A DNA stretch of 64,000 nucleotides, taken from positions 930,001 through 994,000 of the forward strand of contig OZ271831.1 in the NCBI GenBank assembly GCA_965601455.1, written 5' to 3'. Position 1 is the first letter of the stretch; every line of letters starts with the position of its first letter. Origin of the DNA: JANQEU01 sp965601455 (lineage in GTDB: Bacteria > Bacteroidota > Bacteroidia > Cytophagales > Cyclobacteriaceae). The notes beneath the pieces were generated by a model. The model did not search any database. It worked only from the letters and a program-made list of their open reading frames with translations, and had not been told where the DNA came from. The position numbers and the translations under genes are program-made. Of this stretch, positions 60,737-64,000 are shown piece after piece.

Positions 60737-61402
60737 TTAGTGACAGGCTTCGTTAAATTTCTTCAGTTTATAGTAATTGTAGGGAAGAGGTGTCAGAAAA
60801 CCTACAATTAATGCTGGGACGAGTGCCAGCCAGTACATGGGATCCTCAAAAGCTGCTTTTCCACCGGTAATCATGAAGTCTGTCCCGGTCATGGCTATTT
60901 CCATTGCAACCATACTTAAAAAAGACATACCGAAAGCAGTTTTTAGCGATAGTATCCAGGAGAATTTTTCCCGAGTTTTTAGAATGATAGTTTCAAGCAT
61001 TATAGATGTACATAGTCCGGCTACAATTGCCAAAAGCATTTGTAACCACATGGGAGTAGCTGGATAAAAGGCCTGAAGGTAGAAGACCATACCGAAATCA
61101 CCAATTGAGCATCCAATAAGGCAATTAAGGGTATTAAATGAAGCTCGATTCCATTTTGCCCAATCCATCCAGAATCCAGGCTGAGGAATATCTTGAACAT
61201 GATATCCGGATTTTTCCAGTAGTTGGTTGATGTATTTCGGATCAAGGTTTTCACCCTTTACTTCAAGGGTTTTAATCTCCTTATCGAGATCCACACTCCA
61301 CTCCGTTATACTCTGCTCATTATTTAGATCCTGAGCAATTTTATCTACACATCCCTGGCAGTGTAAATCTGTTTTTAATTCCAGTGTCTTCACGTTAGTC
61401 AA
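60737..61402 (-). CDS. HMA-domain plus DUF4396 membrane protein
   Basis: A 221-residue fusion. An N-terminal heavy-metal-associated domain (about 1-70) has the CxxC loop HCQGC. A short linker is followed by a DUF4396 membrane part (about 85-221) with four to five helices, starting ASFNTLNCLIGCSIGDFG and ending in a Cys-His tail. No ATG is available before the HMA domain; TTG 61402 or GTG 61393 must serve. It probably handles copper or another soft metal at the inner membrane, in an operon with a second HMA protein and a TonB receptor. Confidence 0.83.
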   Translation of the reverse strand: MTNVKTLELKTDLHCQGCVDKIAQDLNNEQSITEWSVDLDKEIKTLEVKGENLDPKYINQLLEKSGYHVQDIPQPGFWMDWAKWNRASFNTLNCLIGCSIGDFGMVFYLQAFYPATPMWLQMLLAIVAGLCTSIMLETIILKTREKFSWILSLKTAFGMSFLSMVAMEIAMTGTDFMITGGKAAFEDPMYWLALVPALIVGFLTPLPYNYYKLKKFNEACH

Positions 61403-61454
61403 AGTCAGTTTTTGAATGAATAGTTTCTATGGTTCTGATCAGTATTAACTTTCA

Positions 61455-61838
61455 TTAGCGTTGATTTTCGAATTCATACGGTTTTGATCCGTGGGCCCCA
61501 TCCTTGCAACAAAACGGTAGATTTTCGTAGGCTTCAGAATCTCTAGACATATTGTCAGCATGATAACCCACTTGTGTTATTCGCTTGCGAATGATATCGG
61601 GATTCGTCTTTTTCTCATTATAAACTACCGAGACCACCTTGTTTTCGAGATTGAGATTGACATTTTTAACACCTTTCTCAAAGGTCAAGTCCTTTTCTAT
61701 AGCTTCTTTGCACATCTCACAAATGGCAGAAGTTTTTATATCAATTCGATATCCATTAGTTGTTTCAACCGGTTGTTTCTGGCAGAAAACTGTCATCGAA
61801 TAAATGGTAAAGAGTAGAAATAAACCTGATCTTTTCAT
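61455..61838 (-). CDS. exported HMA-domain protein
   Basis: A 127-residue protein with a signal peptide (MKRSGLFLLFTIYSMTVFC-Q) followed by an HMA fold (about 30-100) whose metal loop is AICEMCKEAI. The C-terminal tail adds a Cys-Cys (PFCCKDGAHG), giving four Cys for binding a soft metal. The ATG at 61838 is preferred; the upstream frame overlaps the receptor gene. It follows the TonB receptor stop by four bases, so it likely receives or buffers the metal taken up by that receptor. Confidence 0.85.
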   Translation of the reverse strand: MKRSGLFLLFTIYSMTVFCQKQPVETTNGYRIDIKTSAICEMCKEAIEKDLTFEKGVKNVNLNLENKVVSVVYNEKKTNPDIIRKRITQVGYHADNMSRDSEAYENLPFCCKDGAHGSKPYEFENQR

Positions 61839-61842
61839 TTTG

Positions 61843-64000
61843 CTATTTTTTGATTTGATACCTAATTCCAGCGTAAACAACCCTTCCGGCAATTGGTCCC
61901 CATACAATGGAGGCATCGAAATTGTTACCAAAAGGATTATCGGGATCGATGATTGGGTCATCTTGCCTGAAGTCAAGCAGATTTTCAGATCCCAGATAAA
62001 TACTACCCCACCGGAATCCTCGACTCACCTGGGCGTTTACTAAAAAAAAGTCTGGTGAGAATGGGTCTCTTTGGTATTCTATGGACTTGTCATCTGTTCT
62101 CGGTAGCCTTTTCTTACTGAACCATTGAAGAGTTGCATCCGCTTTCCACTTATCATATTTTGTCGCATAGGAGGCGTTTAGAAAGAACCTGTCCCTTGAA
62201 ACATACGGTAAGGGTCGAAGTTCTCCGTTGATTGTAGCCCTTACATTATAATACTTGTAAGCAGTTTTTAAAGTGAAATCAGTAATTGGACTGTACGATG
62301 CTTCAGCCTGGAAACTGTGTGCAAAGGATCTTCCATCGAGATTGTAAATTCTTAGCTGAGAACTGCTTCTATCCATGTCATAGATCATTTGGTTTTCAAA
62401 GGCTGTGTAGAAGTAGTCGATTACGAAGCTAAGATCCTTACCCCCGAGTATCCAAGTATTCACCAGGCTTCCACCCATGTTCCAACCTTCTTCAGGGTCT
62501 GGATCTTCTTCTATAATAAGTTGACGGGAAGAAACAAGCACCGCGCTATTCTCTACAATCACGTTAGGAGTTCTGTATCCTTTTCCGATCGACGCACGTA
62601 ACGTCGTAGGATCTGACAGCTGGTATCGAACGTGTAATCTTGGAGTAAGGTACAAACCATACAGGTTGTGTAAGTCTGCCCGAAAACCTGCAATCAGACT
62701 GAAATTATCACCAGGTAAAAAGCTGTATTCATAAAATGCGCCGGGAACGATTTCCGTCCTTGAAAAAGCAGAATCAGCAAATACTTCGTCAAAATCATCG
62801 ATCAGTAAGCTTGCGCCGGTTTTGAACTGGTGAAAACTGTTACCAATTATATTCTGGTTGATCAGGTTGGCATAGATTGTTTTTTCTTCACCACTGTAAT
62901 CTCTCCGGCCAAATCCTCCGTCGATATCCTGATAAGTTGCAGAATAGATGAAGCCCCAACCTTTGTAGGGTTTCTCCAGGAATAGAAGCCCCACTTTTCC
63001 AAAAACTTCCATTCTGGTGGTATTGTTAACAAACCCATATTGGGCAGAATTCAACAGATTATCACCAAAATCAAAACCAGTTTGACCTCCTGTTTTCTCG
63101 TCTCTCATGAAGTGAAACCCAACCTGAGACATTACTCGATCGCCCTCAAATTTGTACCGATTCATCACATTGAATTGACGGGATTTTGGAATATCTAGGA
63201 ATCCATCATTATTTCTGTCAATTTCTGTGTTCAGGTAGTTGCCATGAACCAATAATGCAGTACTCAGCCTATCGTTGATTTCTTGAGCGGTATTTACATT
63301 GAGTTCCATTCTGCCAAAGGAATTCAGATACGTGTTGAGGTACAGTTTTTCGCTGTTTTCAGGTTTTTTGAATTCCACATTAATTTGTCCAGTCATTGAT
63401 TCGTAACCATTGACCACCGTTCCTGCTCCTTTTCCCACATCGATCGACTGAATCCAGGTTCCTGGAACAAATCCCAAACCGTACCTACCTGATAAGCCTC
63501 GAACATGGGGTACATTTTCTCTATTGATTAATACGTACCGTCCATCCAGACCGAGCATTCGGATCATTTTTGCTCCGGAAACTGCATCAGTGAAGGATAC
63601 ATCAACAGAGGCATTGGTTTCAAAGCTTTCTGATAAGTTACAGCATGCAGCTTTGAGGAGTTCTTTTGATGTAATAATCTCGTTGTGACGAGGTTCTAGT
63701 TCGTCGAAAAAAGTTGCGCCGGAACTTACTGTGATTGCATCCAATTCGCCGGAAGCAGGGGATAACATGACATGCAAGGGACCATCGGAAAAAGTAATGG
63801 TATCTGATGCGTAACCTACAAAACTGATCACTAATCGGTCATTCGTATTTCCTTCAATTTGGAACTGCCCGTTTACATCGCTGACTGTTCCTCGTTCTTC
63901 GCCTTCAATTCGAATAGTAGCCCCAATTAGAGGTTGGTGTTTATCATCTGCAACCATTCCCCGGATGATATCCTGGGAAAAACCTACATGAATAGTTAGA
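61843..64000 (-). CDS. TonB-dependent receptor, 5' end beyond the window
   Basis: The frame runs from the right edge (LTIHVGFSQDIIRG, the end of a signal peptide and start of the mature chain) to TAG at 61843, about 718 residues. It has a carboxypeptidase-regulatory-like domain (GATIRIEGEERGTVSDVNG), a plug with a Cys-Cys element (LLKAACCNLSESFETNASVDV) and a barrel. The CC and NLSESFETN block is typical of Bacteroidota receptors next to HMA proteins. Together with the two HMA genes and the permease it suggests copper or another heavy-metal uptake or handling system. Confidence 0.88.
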   Translation of the reverse strand, partial: LTIHVGFSQDIIRGMVADDKHQPLIGATIRIEGEERGTVSDVNGQFQIEGNTNDRLVISFVGYASDTITFSDGPLHVMLSPASGELDAITVSSGATFFDELEPRHNEIITSKELLKAACCNLSESFETNASVDVSFTDAVSGAKMIRMLGLDGRYVLINRENVPHVRGLSGRYGLGFVPGTWIQSIDVGKGAGTVVNGYESMTGQINVEFKKPENSEKLYLNTYLNSFGRMELNVNTAQEINDRLSTALLVHGNYLNTEIDRNNDGFLDIPKSRQFNVMNRYKFEGDRVMSQVGFHFMRDEKTGGQTGFDFGDNLLNSAQYGFVNNTTRMEVFGKVGLLFLEKPYKGWGFIYSATYQDIDGGFGRRDYSGEEKTIYANLINQNIIGNSFHQFKTGASLLIDDFDEVFADSAFSRTEIVPGAFYEYSFLPGDNFSLIAGFRADLHNLYGLYLTPRLHVRYQLSDPTTLRASIGKGYRTPNVIVENSAVLVSSRQLIIEEDPDPEEGWNMGGSLVNTWILGGKDLSFVIDYFYTAFENQMIYDMDRSSSQLRIYNLDGRSFAHSFQAEASYSPITDFTLKTAYKYYNVRATINGELRPLPYVSRDRFFLNASYATKYDKWKADATLQWFSKKRLPRTDDKSIEYQRDPFSPDFFLVNAQVSRGFRWGSIYLGSENLLDFRQDDPIIDPDNPFGNNFDASIVWGPIAGRVVYAGIRYQIKK

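Overview
The window looks like chromosomal DNA of a Bacteroidota bacterium, probably a marine, Cytophagales-like relative. The evidence is a Bacteroides-type ECF sigma factor followed by a FecR anti-sigma factor, carboxypeptidase-regulatory-like domains on TonB receptors, PorE-like OmpA proteins, a sulfatase ending in a type IX secretion sorting domain, TTG-N19-TAnnTTTG promoters and few Shine-Dalgarno sites. I see no rRNA, tRNA, CRISPR array, phage genes or transposase. Genus-level placement is inference.

Layout: 0-6 kb holds a MoaD/ThiS-like protein paired with a BNR-repeat protein, a MORN-repeat secreted protein, an MFS-like permease and a FabH-type ketoacyl synthase coupled to an unknown protein. 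At 5.9-13 kb lie four minus-strand OmpA-family genes: three full TPR/PD40-propeller/regulatory-domain/OmpA proteins with PorE-like architecture, and one short OmpA-only copy. At 13-18.6 kb are an SRAP protein that has lost its active-site residues, a YheT-type hydrolase, pyruvate dehydrogenase E2, an ArsC-like protein, a nonsense-interrupted S23-type four-helix-bundle gene and hslV. The last three sit among degenerate A/C-rich repeats.

At 18.8-37.8 kb is an exopolysaccharide locus: Wza, Wzc, Wzx-like flippase, acyltransferase, Wzy-like polymerase, three sulfotransferases, GT4 and WecG-type glycosyltransferases, an epimerase, an exported sulfatase, a priming sugar transferase and two YjbH-like proteins. 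Together they suggest a sulfated extracellular polysaccharide with its own secreted desulfating enzyme. One YjbH-like gene carries the same A/C-rich repeat in frame.

At 37.8-52.9 kb are a HAD protein, a VanZ-like protein, a sigma/FecR/STN-surface-repeat operon, a globin with an unknown partner, a DinB protein, an EF-G paralogue lacking the switch II histidine, a tandem universal stress protein, a sigma/anti-sigma/two-adhesin-like operon, an S41 protease with a membrane partner and a D-2-hydroxyacid dehydrogenase.

At 52.9-64 kb is a probable metal and redox region: a Fur-family regulator, TonB receptor and duplicated acidic lipoprotein; a di-haem oxidoreductase, Rieske protein and outer-membrane protein; and a TonB receptor, two heavy-metal-associated proteins and a TauE/SafE permease. 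The last receptor runs off the right edge of the window.
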